From contig NW_003107089.1 in the NCBI RefSeq assembly GCF_000003605.2, positions 1,580,353-1,635,911 on the forward strand: 55,559 nt of DNA, in the 5' to 3' direction. The translations under genes and the position numbers were made by a program. Shown here piece after piece: positions 38,301 through 47,599 of the stretch. Numbering within the stretch: position 1 is the stretch's first letter; each line of letters opens with the position of its first letter. This DNA is from Saccoglossus kowalevskii (Eukaryota > Hemichordata > Enteropneusta > Harrimaniidae). The notes under the pieces are model-generated. The model had not been told where the DNA came from and did not search any database. It worked only from the letters and a program-made list of their open reading frames with translations.

Positions 38301-41300
38301 TAAAATGCATTGTTTGTCTAGGGAAATTCAAACACGCGCTGCGTGACGACCACGACTCTTTAGGTTACTTTTTCGCCCATTTGTATTCCATTGGCTACGT
38401 TGGCTACTTGGAGGTACCCGATCTAATGTACAAAGCACACATTTCAAATGTAATGTCTTTATCGTATTTAAGAAGCGTAAGCACTGGAACCTGCGTTCCT
38501 CCTTTGTATACACCGTAATGGCGACAGTCGTTTACATGTGGATTAAATACAGGAAACAACATTGCCATATTAACAAGATTTCTTGCCAGAAGGCTGATTT
38601 ACTTGCTCAAAACATTTACAACTGATTGATCTACCCAGGACCACCCCAGACGGGAAGCTGGTGCGTTCATGGGACAAATCCTGCTCAAACACAATGTTAT
38701 AAATTTTTTGAATGTCAAGGTCAAGGTTATGGTCGTACATGCGTATAGCTAGAATACAATTTTTTTCCAAAAATAATTATTTTTAAGTTTCCATACACCG
38801 TTTAGTGTGTATATGCACATATTAGCATTCTATCCCTTCTCTTACGTTTACATTGTATTGTAACATTCGTTTTGATTCAGTTTCATATAGATTCAGAAAA
38901 AAGGAACATTAAATATTTCAAAAAACGCAGCACATATTGTGTTGCATGACAAAGAGTCAACGATCGATGCAATTCACATTGTAACTCGTCATTCACGTGT
39001 TTTTCTTTTTCCCAGCGCTGATGGTAACTACGAAGTGACCCTGATGACAAAAGCGTTGGTGTACCCTGATGGCACAGTGTATTGGGTACCACCAGCTATT
39101 TACAAAAGTTCGTGTCTAATAAACGTTCGTCACTTTCCATTTGATGAACAGCAGTGCGTTATGAAATTCGGATCTTGGACTTACGACGGGTTCCTCATCG
39201 ATCTCGTAGCGATGGACGAGGACGTGGACTTGGAGGATTACTGGGAGAGCGGAGAGTGGGATATTATAGCCTCGCCAGGCACCAAACATACCATCAAATA
39301 CCCGTGCTGTTACGAGATATTCACCGATATTACGTTCAATTTTGTGATTAGAAGGAAACCATTGTTTTACACTGTTAATTTGATAATTCCGTGCGTTTTA
39401 ATATCGTTTTTAACAGTTTTGGTGTTTTATTTGCCGTCAGCCTGCGGTGAGAAGATTACCCTATGTATCTCCGTCTTGCTGGCGCTCACCGTGTTTCTCC
39501 TGCTGATTGCGGAAATCATTCCACCGACGTCACTGCTCATCCCTCTGATTGGACGGTATCTTCTTTTCACCATGGTCTTAGTGACGACCTCCATCGTGAT
39601 CACGGTTGTTGTTCTGAACATTCATTACCGCACCCCCAGTACGCACACCATGCCAGATTGGGTCAAACGAATGTTTTTAGAAATACTCCCCACTCTGCTC
39701 TACATGAAGCGGCCGGAACCGCTGGTGGACGAGGAACTATCTCACATAAAAGACAGCGAGGAAATGTGTGAAATGACGAGCAATTATAGTGTCAATAATA
39801 CACATCGAAGTAGCGAGTATTTCGACAATCACAACTCTGGTGGGTATTCCATGAACGCTATGTCAGACGACGTGCTTCACCACCGTAGTCGCGATAATCC
39901 GTCCGGTTCGTCACATCGTCTCCAGAAGGATCGTGTCCAACTAGAATTGATCAAAGCCGCTGAGGGCGCCAAATTTATCGCCGACCATTTGAGAAATGAT
40001 GACAATTTTGAAACCGTAAGTAATTGATTGAATGAGTGAAACCAGTGGGAGAAGAAAATGGTAACCATAAACGTGTTATTAGTAGACGTCCATTATGGCG
40101 CTCTAATTACTTCCCACTGGTTATGTTTCATCTCTCTTTAATTTTTGATTTTACAGTTGTATTTGATTGATTTAACCCATCGTCCCAGAACTATGAATTT
40201 ATGGAATGTATCAATGGTTTATACAACTATGGACACGATAGTGTGTATATTTTTGGCGCTTGGCGAGAGGTAAATCCATCACGAGCAGGGACAAAGTAAC
40301 ACAGTAGTCTTCCAGCTCTTATCAAGGTGTTTTATGCGCTCTTGCATACAGTGAGGCAACATGCGTTAGAATCATGCACGCCTATACTTTTCGTTATTTC
40401 ATCACTGCGCGTCACGGTTCCAGTCGGGGGGGGGGGGGGGTCATTGGCTGCACGCCAATCATATAAACGCTATGATGTCCGTTGTTGTAATAACAGTTTA
40501 GCACGTCCATTTTGTGTCCAGTAAAACTGTCGCTGTGAGATCTTAAACATGCGGTGGCTGCAGGGCCTGTTATGAATGAAATATAGTCTCCATTCAGATT
40601 TAAACAATCATCTTTTATATCAGTACGTATTCGATGAATTGATTAGTGGTCACATGGTTTGGAAAAAAATATTCAACTATTGTGTTAGGCGGTCATACAT
40701 CATACGTACTTTTCTTGACAAAAAAAAATTGACTTTTTTTGGCAAGGTCACGGGTGTAGTATAAATTCGTTTGGCCAAGTTTATCCTCAGCTTGTACCTC
40801 ATTTGTAGGTTACCGATTCAATGAAAAATAATAGTTGGTGTCACAAGCACATTGGTTACCATAGAAACACTATTGTATCAGTTGCAATAGTAATGTCATA
40901 TCTGAGTCAGTTGTTTCTGTCAAAGTAATCAATCTAGCACCCCTAGAGAACGGCTCAGAATGGCGTGGTATTTCTCATAAAAGGCTCCTAACAAAAGGAG
41001 GTGTGTCGCTTGATGCCGCGTCCGGGTTCGCCTAATTGACTGCTAGAGTCCCCGGTGTTTTGTCTGATACGTGTCAGCTTTCAATATAATCAGACTCAGT
41101 GCCATCTGATGGTTGAATTATATTTGATTTATCAATAATTAAAAAAAAAAATCGAAAGATAAGCAGAGAAAATTTTTTCTCTTCTATGTCTCACATCGAT
41201 ACAAAGCTTTGTTCTGTTTCAATTAACAGGTGAGTGAAGATTGGAAGTACGTTGCCATGGTAATAGACAGAATCTTTTTATGGATTTTTCTGATCTCTGT

Positions 41301-41370
41301 GCTGTGTGGCACCAGTGGAATTATCTTATCTGCGCCGTTGATTTTCACTACCTTTACTCCACAACAGTGA
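26256..41370 (+). CDS. Nicotinic acetylcholine receptor alpha-type subunit, six-exon gene (full span)
   Basis: Cys-loop ligand-gated cation channel subunit of the plasma membrane, one of five around the pore. Joining 26256-26304, 34155-34294, 35442-35486, 36974-37083, 39016-40015 and 41230-41370 gives 1485 nt, 494 residues plus stop. Seen in the product: signal peptide; loop D Trp75; loop A WLPDIVLY (Tyr113); Cys-loop Cys148-Cys162 with exactly 13 residues between and FPFD inside; loop B GSWTYDG (Trp169); loop C Tyr210 and vicinal Cys212-Cys213, which marks an alpha subunit. Then M1 (about 231-256), GEK before M2 (Glu260 at -1', cation selective), M2 with Thr 2', Ser 6', Leu270 9', Glu281 20', M3 (about 291-316), a roughly 130-residue cytoplasmic loop, and M4 in the last exon. 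M1-M3 most resembles the heteromeric neuronal clade (alpha2-4/6-like). Odd points are Phe217 where most alphas have Tyr, and Arg295 in the IGxYLLF motif where Glu is usual. Orthology is not resolved, so no symbol is given. Confidence 0.93.
26515..27703 (+). mobile_element. Decayed LINE ORF2 C-terminal region in nAChR intron 1
   Basis: It starts 211 bp after the nAChR exon 1 donor. In order: [65 protein letters not shown], then in another frame [13 protein letters not shown] and [11 protein letters not shown], and near the end [12 protein letters not shown] and [12 protein letters not shown] before TAA at 27701-27703. This is the post-RT C-terminal part typical of a LINE family common in marine invertebrates. 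At least two frameshifts and several stops make it non-functional. Confidence 0.8.
28825..29350 (+). mobile_element. Second decayed LINE fragment in nAChR intron 1
   Basis: The open stretch ends [11 protein letters not shown] then [13 protein letters not shown], the ERVQxKFxKYL motif near the C-terminus of LINE ORF2. Downstream broken frames give NQYQFMQTF and a Lys-rich KVYSKSDIF. The peptide differs from the neighbouring LINE relics, so it is probably another family. Confidence 0.6.
31236..31582. other. Assembly gap, 347 N, in nAChR intron 1
   Basis: A run of N between unique-looking flanks; no repeat explains it. Confidence 0.99.
32375..33166 (+). mobile_element. Third decayed LINE fragment in nAChR intron 1
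   Basis: Reads [17 protein letters not shown] (about 32460-32515), then [20 protein letters not shown] (about 32690-32760), then [17 protein letters not shown] from 32971, with stops and frameshifts between. Order and motifs match the same C-terminal LINE region as 26515-27703 (NLLF motif, then the CPFY zinc-finger end), on the same strand. Confidence 0.65.
34155..34294 (+). CDS. nAChR exon 2: N-terminal helix and first beta strands
   Basis: Acceptor CTCTTTCAG ends at 34154; donor GTG|GTAAGT follows 34294. The product contains [20 protein letters not shown] and the NNT sequon followed by [15 protein letters not shown], the typical nAChR N-terminal region (helix, then loop, then beta1). The exon ends in phase 0, as expected before the 45-bp exon. 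An open frame continues upstream of the acceptor to an ATG at 34094. Confidence 0.93.
35442..35486 (+). CDS. nAChR exon 3: 45-bp exon with loop D
   Basis: The acceptor is TCATACAG and the donor is CAG|GTCGGT. The 15 residues are [15 protein letters not shown], the hallmark 45-bp exon of neuronal-type nAChR genes, phase 0 on both sides. Trp75 in NVWL is the loop D ligand-pocket Trp (alpha7 Trp55). A run of 11 G at 35341-35351 lies 91 bp upstream in the intron. Confidence 0.96.
36974..37083 (+). CDS. nAChR exon 4: 110-bp exon with loop A
   Basis: The acceptor is TTTGCAAG and the donor AA|GTAAGT, phase 2. It encodes [11 protein letters not shown] through [12 protein letters not shown]; the last Asn codon is split and completed by the C opening exon 5. 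The 110-bp size equals that of exon 4 in vertebrate neuronal nAChR genes. It contains the loop A motif WxPDIxLY with Tyr113. Confidence 0.96.
37360..37535 (+). pseudogene. Relic of an nAChR last exon inside intron 4
   Basis: Positions 37401-37475 align without gaps to 41266-41340 of exon 6 at about 55/75 identical bases, including a perfect 16-nt block (37445-37460 against 41310-41325). The matching frame reads [20 protein letters not shown] against [20 protein letters not shown]. Upstream similarity (GAAGTGCGTTG) carries an indel and a stop, and no acceptor is visible, so this is not a usable exon. Similarity continues past the stop into the 3' UTR (AACGTGACCATGGAATT against AACGTTACCGTGGAAAT). 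Charged residues in the M4 segment also argue for decay. It may be a remnant of a third tandem gene or a retrocopy. Confidence 0.75.
38263..38351 (-). mobile_element. CpG-rich MITE-like element in nAChR intron 4
   Basis: An 89-bp unit starting GGTCGTCGCACCGCG and ending CGCTGCGTGACGACC, so the ends are inverted repeats. The inner sequence CAACGCGTGTAAAATG and CATTGTTTGTCTA is the reverse complement of the family core. Confidence 0.65.
39016..40015 (+). CDS. nAChR exon 5: large exon, Cys-loop to M3-M4 loop
   Basis: Acceptor TTTTTCCCAG ends at 39015; donor ACC|GTAAGT follows 40015. In 1000 bp it encodes residues 115-448: loop E, the Cys-loop (C148-C162), loops B and C, M1, M2, M3 and most of the cytoplasmic loop, which is Ser/Asn/Asp/His rich (about 345-425) before the conserved pre-M4 helix ([19 protein letters not shown]). 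The longer open frame back to 38939 is intron read-through. Short frames on either strand inside this exon are shadows. Confidence 0.97.
40426..40440. repeat. G15 homopolymer in nAChR intron 5
   Basis: Fifteen consecutive G. A similar G11 run at 35341-35351 lies in intron 2. Both are likely error-prone in sequencing. Confidence 0.95.
41230..41370 (+). CDS. nAChR exon 6: M4 and C-terminus
   Basis: Acceptor ATTAACAG ends at 41229. It reads [20 protein letters not shown], the near-invariant pre-M4/M4 start, then the rest of M4 and a short extracellular tail ending TFTPQQ and TGA at 41368-41370. The exon opens with GTGAGT, so the acceptor AG is directly followed by a good donor consensus. Confidence 0.96.
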   Translation: MSEDWKYVAMVIDRIFLWIFLISVLCGTSGIILSAPLIFTTFTPQQ

Positions 41371-41830
41371 CACCGACAACACACGAGGAATATGTGAATT
41401 GAACGTTACCGTGGAAATCGACACGGGGTAGTCTTCGTCAAGCGAAATCTGGAGTCTTTACGTGAAGGGTTGTAATCACAAAAACTAGCACGCTTCGGTC
41501 AATATTCCAGCAGCAACTGCAGTGGCGATGACAGACATCCAGAAAACATCTGCCGAGCACGCGAGTGACACGTCTCTTAAGTCTTAACGATTTTTCAGTG
41601 ATGATATTACGGATCAGTTTGGCCCGTGAACTCGATGCCTTGAACATGTATTAAGACTCAAACATGCTGTATTTAGAAGCTTTGTTTTCTCCTCATTCAA
41701 GTTTACAACAAAAACATTTTAAATGCTATAATTGTGTAAATATAACATAACATCACTGGTAAATGTTCTTCTAAAGTTTGATCGAACATTAAGTTATCGT
41801 GAATGCACACAATGTTGTCAATTAAACTCA
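41371..41830 (+). promoter_or_regulatory. Probable 3' UTR of the nAChR gene with variant poly(A) signal
   Basis: The stretch downstream of the stop has no coding signal. ATTAAA at 41821-41826, followed by a T-rich run from about 41838, is the nearest plausible poly(A) signal. No AATAAA occurs between the stop and this point. The first about 50 nt after the stop also match the intron-4 relic, consistent with transcribed or duplicated UTR. The exact end is inferred. Confidence 0.35.
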
Positions 41831-42189
41831 GAATGAGTTTTCTTTTATGTTTTTTTTTTTATTTATTTAATTATATTTTTTTCAAAATTTCTATTCTATT
41901 TATTTTTTCGGGTTGGTGTCTGCCAGTACGCGCCGGTTTCATCATATCAAAATTTGAAAAGAAACTATATACGACTATATTACTTTTATTTTTTAATTAC
42001 TTCTTTATTCAGCTATCTGTTTTATCTATTTTAATCGCCCACTCCAAAATCTATAATGACACGACCTGGTATCAAATGTAAAAACCAAATGTCACTCATT
42101 TGTGAGTTGGCCGCAATCCCACAGAGCCATGCATATTGAGTAGCTTATTTGCATACTATTAACCTAATTCAGCCTGTTCTTTAAAGGGT

Positions 42190-42302
42190 GGCGGTCGACG
42201 CGCAGTGCGTGTTCGAATTTCATGTAAACAAACAGTGTATTTTACACGCGTTGTATACGTTGCTATGAGTCCCATATCGAACAGGACTCGGCGCGACGAT
42301 CC
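42190..42302 (+). mobile_element. CpG-rich MITE-like element, full copy downstream of the nAChR gene
   Basis: GGCGGTCGACGCGCAGTGCG, the core TAAACAAACAGTGTATTTTA and CGTTGTATACG, then AACAGGACTCGGCGCGACG: the same order as 6463-6568, 113 bp. Confidence 0.65.
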
Positions 42303-42832
42303 TTTAATCTTGGATACAATGAAAAACACTTCAATTTTGTCACCAAAGTTTGCATAATAAGTAGTTCATTTGCACATTTTCCACGCTTGACATTTATCAA
42401 TGCATTGCTTTTGGGGAATTAGTATACTGACTGTATTCAGTGTCATGAGGGTCGGGCCGTTTTTTGAGAGCTTGAGAGGGATTCGAACCAAACTAAACTA
42501 CTTAAATAAATGAAATATTTTTACCAAGAATTTTAAAAAAACAATATGGGTTACTTTCACTAAAGCCACAGCACAGTATGTCACGTAAAGTTTGTTGATT
42601 GATTTCATGCAACTCCAATTTCTACAGAAATTTACCAAAATGGCTACGTCCTACGTTACATATCTATATACACGCCATTTCACGTTGTGCACGCTAATGC
42701 ATTCAACTTGCAAGTGTTTTAGTTCGATCATTTTAGCTAAATTTTATGGAACGACATAACATGATTTTGAAAATCTCTTATTTATCTGTGGAAAACGCAA
42801 TGTCAAATGGTTTCAGCGTTGAGCCATGATAT

Positions 42833-43180
42833 GTATGCACGAAGACAGTACAGCTGGAGTATCGACCGACGCGCGGCGTACTGTCTGAGTGCATACTTTG
42901 AGGTATTCTCGTAATAACCTTATTATTATACATCTTTTCCTTCCAAGGATACACTATAGGAATGTCGAAATCCAAAATGTTTAGAACAGAATCAACAAAT
43001 TCTTTCTGTTGATTCCGGTCAAACTCTGGAGGCAACCATGTTGGTTTTATTATTAGAGGACGCTTACGCGCGTAATCATTCCATATTAGGAATTCGCATT
43101 TCCTGATATGGTAGGATGAAAATAGCCCGTAAAATACCACACAGTTGCGGCACGTTGTAACTTATGACGTTACGGTGACA
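42833..43180 (-). mobile_element. Foldback-ended dispersed repeat, copy 2, with open minus-strand frame
   Basis: The related copy of 10169-10564. Hairpin arms are 42833-42852 and 42878-42896 (GTATGCAC and GACAGTAC shared). The minus strand is open for about 120 codons from 43140 down to 42778, containing YHIRKCEFLIWNDYARKRPL and SVLNILDFDIP, so the frame is intact where copy 1 is broken. No known domain is recognised. It may be a fragment of a transposon protein or chance conservation of DNA. Confidence 0.7.
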
Positions 43181-43273
43181 GATGTATAATAATGTGATAT
43201 ATCACCATATCATAATATGGCATTCAACCTATTTAACAAATGAGTTTGGATTTAAAGACGTTACAATACGTAA

Positions 43274-43325
43274 CGCGCCACAGTCGCCACGCAGCGCGCA
43301 TTCTAATTTCACGTGAACAAATATT
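43274..43325 (+). mobile_element. CpG-rich MITE-like element, left-end fragment
   Basis: GCGCCACAGTCGCCACGCAG then GCGCGCATTCTAATTTC and GTGAACAAAT match the left half of the family. It lies 94 bp past the foldback repeat at 42833-43180. Confidence 0.45.
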
Positions 43326-44329
43326 GATTTAAAAAAAAACAATACAGCGAGCCGATTTTGGAGCAAATTTTGAAATTGTCAAATTTGTTCCATTACAGTA
43401 AACGTGCTATTATCAACGCACAATTTGACAAACTTGACATGACGTCATAAAAAGGGTTCTTTTTTTTAATATGTGTATATATAGCTCAATATTTCCATTC
43501 AACATTACGAACATCGGGTTTATTTATTTTAAAGGTTTTATCATGTTACATTTTATGATGATACTTTGTTTTTCACTTGAACTAATATTATTTACCAAAA
43601 TTACATTTACGTTTCTATTTTCTGTTTTGTTTAACATGCGAGGTGAATCAGTGGATCATCAACATATACATCCGGGTACAACACAAAGACACGCGTGCGC
43701 GCGTCTCCTTAACAAATTAGTGAACATACCACGATTATAAATTATGTTTTTAAGATTATCCTCGATTCTGTGATTCTTATTGAATAATTGCCAATTACGA
43801 GTTCAAACTACCATATTCTAGTTACAATACCTAAACAACCATATTTTGAAACTGCGCACTGCTAGTTTTAATCGTAAAAATGAATCTCAGCACAAGTTTA
43901 TGCGACTTGTTATAGTCATCTTGAGTGATAAGTCATGCCATCTGATGCTGTGTTGTTTTTGAGTTGCACCTTTGTACATAAATACAGCTGGGACAAGTTT
44001 ATCGTCGTGGAATAATCGTCATTGATCGAGTAATTCCACTTATAATAGTTGACAGTTTTTTCCCCACAGATGCTTTCACCTGTTATCAAGGAGGAACCAA
44101 TCTCTTTTCGTGGAGCAGCTGTTCCACGATTTACACACTGTCGAGTCCTAGCAACCGTTTCCAATTCTAAACTTTATTTTTTGTTTTAATTATACAAGAC
44201 CAGCGAAATATCGTTGCGTCTTTCTTTTATGTTAATCGGACGTTTTTTTTGTTTTAAATTCGTCTTGAAAGATTAGATTGGCAGATTGTCAGAGTCATTT
44301 GTTACTTGGACAAATGTAGCAATAGACCT

Positions 44330-44380
44330 TAGACCGAGATCTCGTTAAGGGGGAGAGAGCTACGAGATCTGTTTTTCCTT
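44330..44380. repeat. Short inverted repeat around AGATCTCG
   Basis: AGATCTCG, then a 17-nt purine-rich spacer, then CGAGATCT: perfect 8-bp arms near 44337-44372. ACGAGATCTTGG recurs near 44507. Function unknown. Confidence 0.5.
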
Positions 44381-44397
44381 CTCAAATAAGTGTTTCA

Positions 44398-44456
44398 TTT
44401 TCCCACGACATCGCGTACATTGTTCTACTGAGCTACGTAACATGGTATACGGAAGA
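44398..44456 (-). mobile_element. Possible tRNA-derived SINE head, degenerate
   Basis: On the minus strand, GTTACGTAGCTCAGTAGAAC matches a tRNA 5' end and A box (TAGCTCAGTAG), followed by GATGTCGTGGG where a tRNA T-arm lead-in would fall, but the B box is lost. The D stem does not close, so it is not a tRNA gene. Confidence 0.25.
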
Positions 44457-44604
44457 GTGAACGTGTTGGCGGCAAATTCAAATCTCATGATTCTCTCGTT
44501 CGCAACGAGATCTTGGCGGCTATTCGCGTCTGAGGTTTATTATGATAGCTGAAACTTCCATCCTTTTCGACCAGAATTTACCACTTTTATTTTTTATTCA
44601 ATAC

Positions 44605-45070
44605 ATACATGAACAGTTCGTTTGATTCCTTGCCACGGGCAAGATATATTTTGACATTTTCTCTGATATACATGTCAACTCTGGGATTTTCAGAATGGCC
44701 TACAACTTGATGTGAATGCAGAATCTATCGGATTATCGGCATTTGTCATTAAGAACAGATAAGTGTATGGGTTAATCTGATCAGATTTACCCTGACCGAG
44801 TAACCCGACCTATTTAGGTGATTTGAACCGTAATGTGTGCGAGAATTTACGATTCACATTATTTTTGCCAGTTTCTACATTCGCCATGCGTGCTTTTTTT
44901 GTAAATTTCAGACAAACACATTGGTCATCGTATGGTTCATTATAATTTTTTTAAAAGAAATTTATTTATATATGTGCTCTGTGGTTTAATAAATTTTAAT
45001 AAAAAAAGTGAAGAGATGTAACAATTTTTTTTTTTTTTAAATATGTTTTTTCTTGATGAACGATAGTTTT
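44605..45070 (+). repeat. 466-bp direct duplication, copy 1
   Basis: Nearly identical to 45963-46429. Differences seen are confined to homopolymer lengths and single-base indels near the end (AGTGAAGAGATG against AGTGAAGAAGATG). Copy 1 runs straight into the 50-N gap. Confidence 0.95.
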
Positions 45071-45120
45071 NNNNNNNNNNNNNNNNNNNNNNNNNNNNNN
45101 NNNNNNNNNNNNNNNNNNNN
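45071..45120. other. Assembly gap, exactly 50 N
   Basis: A round-number gap placed exactly where the first copy of a near-identical 466-bp duplication stops. Confidence 0.99.
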
Positions 45121-45246
45121 GCTTCCAATGTCCAAGCGACGATAAGACTCTTTAGTGGAGCATTGAAGTTTCTCTTTAGTTGTTTCTTGGCAAATAACAC
45201 ACAATGTCCAATCAATATGACTTAAATCAAAAGGCTGCAACTCCAT
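45121..45246 (-). pseudogene. Partial open frame with CxxCQ motif, cut by the gap
   Basis: On the minus strand from an ATG at 45246 it reads MELQPFDLSHIDWTLCVICQ, then ETTKEKLQCSTKESYRRLDI, before the N run. The DWxxCxxCQ...E.LxC pattern recurs at the N-terminus of many uncharacterised invertebrate proteins, often repetitive or transposon-associated (recalled, not searched). Only 42 residues are available; it may be a live exon, a relic or part of a mobile element. Confidence 0.4.
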
Positions 45247-45962
45247 AATTTAGCAGTTTTTGTTCATTCCACAATAACAGATTTCAATCGAATGTACTTC
45301 CTGTCACCTATAAATAAGATTCAATTGTTTGTGTTGAAATCTGTGAATTGTCCACTAATGAATGATCATACTCTTCAAAAACTTAATTTAAATATAAGAC
45401 GATCTATGAAGTTAATACAAATTAATAAAATCCATGGATGAGCTTACCATTCAAATGCATGACATGTTTCTGCTGATTTCTTGGTCATCCACCATTTTGT
45501 TACTATGGCAACCGATAGTATGACGTCAGACTAGAACACTACTCAGCTAAATTAAAAGATTTGTGAATCCCAAAATGTTGTAATAAAATCAATTCCAATA
45601 ATCTAAAATGAAGAAGAAAATAATATTTTTCAGCATTATACGACTCTCATAAGTGGTAAAAATTGGCGCATGAGCAAACAAATTATTGACTTTTCCCGCT
45701 ATATTTTGTTGCAATATGTGTCGCAAATGAGCAGGCAATACTACAGTAATCACTAACAGCAATACATGTAGCTTTTCTGCTGTTTAAAGGACAAAATTCA
45801 ATTCGGTATTGATGACGTCATTGTGACGTCAAAATCGATTTTTAGAAGTGGCTCCAAATCTTAAAATGATCAGCAGAAGTCATAGTACCTTGACACAAAG
45901 TTTCATCCTTTTAACATAAACTGAACAGTTTTGATGTTTTTCAGCACATATCCACTGGACTA

Positions 45963-46429
45963 ATACATGAACAGTTCGTTTGATTCCTTGCCACGGGCAA
46001 GATATATTTTGACATTTTCTCTGATATACATGTCAACTCTGGGATTTTCAGAATGGCCTACAACTTGATGTGAATGCAGAATCTATCGGATTATCGGCAT
46101 TTGTCATTAAGAACAGATAAGTGTATGGGTTAATCTGATCAGATTTACCCTGACCGAGTAACCCGACCTATTTAGGTGATTTGAACCGTAATGTGTGCGA
46201 GAATTTACGATTCACATTATTTTTGCCAGTTTCTACATTCGCCATGCGTGCTTTTTTTGTAAATTTCAGACAAACACATTGGTCATCGTATGGTTCATTA
46301 TAATTTTTTTAAAAGAAATTTATTTATATATGTGCTCTGTGGTTTAATAAATTTTAATAAAAAAAGTGAAGAAGATGTAACAATTTTGTTTTTTTTTTAA
46401 ATATGTTTTTCTTGATGAACGATAGTTTT
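45963..46429 (+). repeat. 466-bp direct duplication, copy 2
   Basis: Matches 44605-45070 at an offset of 1358 bp, then continues into AGAATGTCCACATAG, which copy 1 lacks because of the gap. Confidence 0.95.
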
Positions 46430-47599
46430 TAGAATGTCCACATAGAAAGGGACATATTGTTTTTTTAAATCAAATATGAATATACAGATGCAATTTGGTG
46501 TGATTGATTAAATGTAAATTGGTGTCATTCGCTGACGGCACTGAGAGATGTACCATTTTTTTTATTTTTTTTTTATTTTTATTTATTTATTTTTTGTCTA
46601 TTATTTTTTTCACATGAATCATGGTTACAATGGAATCAAAACAACAACTTGATGTATTGTGAAAAAAAAAATGCCAAAGTGGCACGTTGTCCAACGAATG
46701 GACAAAATAAACTATCCAAACCTCCCCTTTGAAAACAATTTTAAGCTTTCATATTCTTATCATATATGTACAATGCATTCTGGGAGTGAAATGTAAAGGG
46801 GAAACGTTATCATATTAGAAACTCATAACAATTAACTGCAAATGTTTGGACATGTGTAACAATGTGAGAATTCAGGGTTGTTGTCCCGGGAGTACAATAT
46901 GAAGATCACCAGCCTTTTTTGACAACAATAAAATTTATATATTAGTGAATGGCGGCTATTTCGACAGTGATGGATCGCTTTTATTATCATTTCCGAGAGT
47001 GTAGATATTATACCATATTTAAAATCAAGTTGTTGGCTGGTGATAAAAGAGAGTATATCGCGAGTATACGAGCTACTTCTTTATTTTTTCGGTCCTGAAT
47101 TATTTCAAAAGTCTGACTTTGTTTTAGTGGTGAATAATGCTATTTCACAATAGCAATGCGTTCTACTAAATTTGTGAACAATGTTTATTGACCAATTATT
47201 TGCGGTACTGTGTCACATAAATTAATGCACTTGTCATGAAACTATAGCGTCATGATTGTACATAACAGACCAAAGACGTTCTAAATAACGATCAATTACT
47301 GCTACTACACCACGTGGGTCAACAATATTAATATGCTTTCACACAGGCGTCTCTTGAACAGACTATTGAATTTTACACTGAGTGAAATACTGTGACGTTT
47401 GTATAACTTCACAGTTGAGGTGTATTACAAATAACATTGTGAAAAGCGCCATCAACGACATTATACTGAAGAAGTTAAATTCAATACTCAATTCTTCGTG
47501 TGATCCACGATCTTATTTTACTATATTCAAGATTTGTGAAATAAAATATATATTTCTTATTTCAATTGTAGCGTCTTTTTTAGCTTCGCTATAGACTTT

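Noticed and set aside
38939-39015. Upstream start codon giving a 362-codon single-exon frame
   Set aside because: This 77-nt lead is intron: a strong TTTTTCCCAG acceptor follows, and joining exon 4 to 39016 restores the conserved LYNNADGNYEV sequence.
39154-40068. Several short frames on both strands inside the large nAChR exon
   Set aside because: Shadows of the real frame; none has its own motif.
42470-42500. GGTTCGAATCC on the minus strand, a perfect tRNA B box
   Set aside because: No T stem pairs around it and no A box lies at the right distance.
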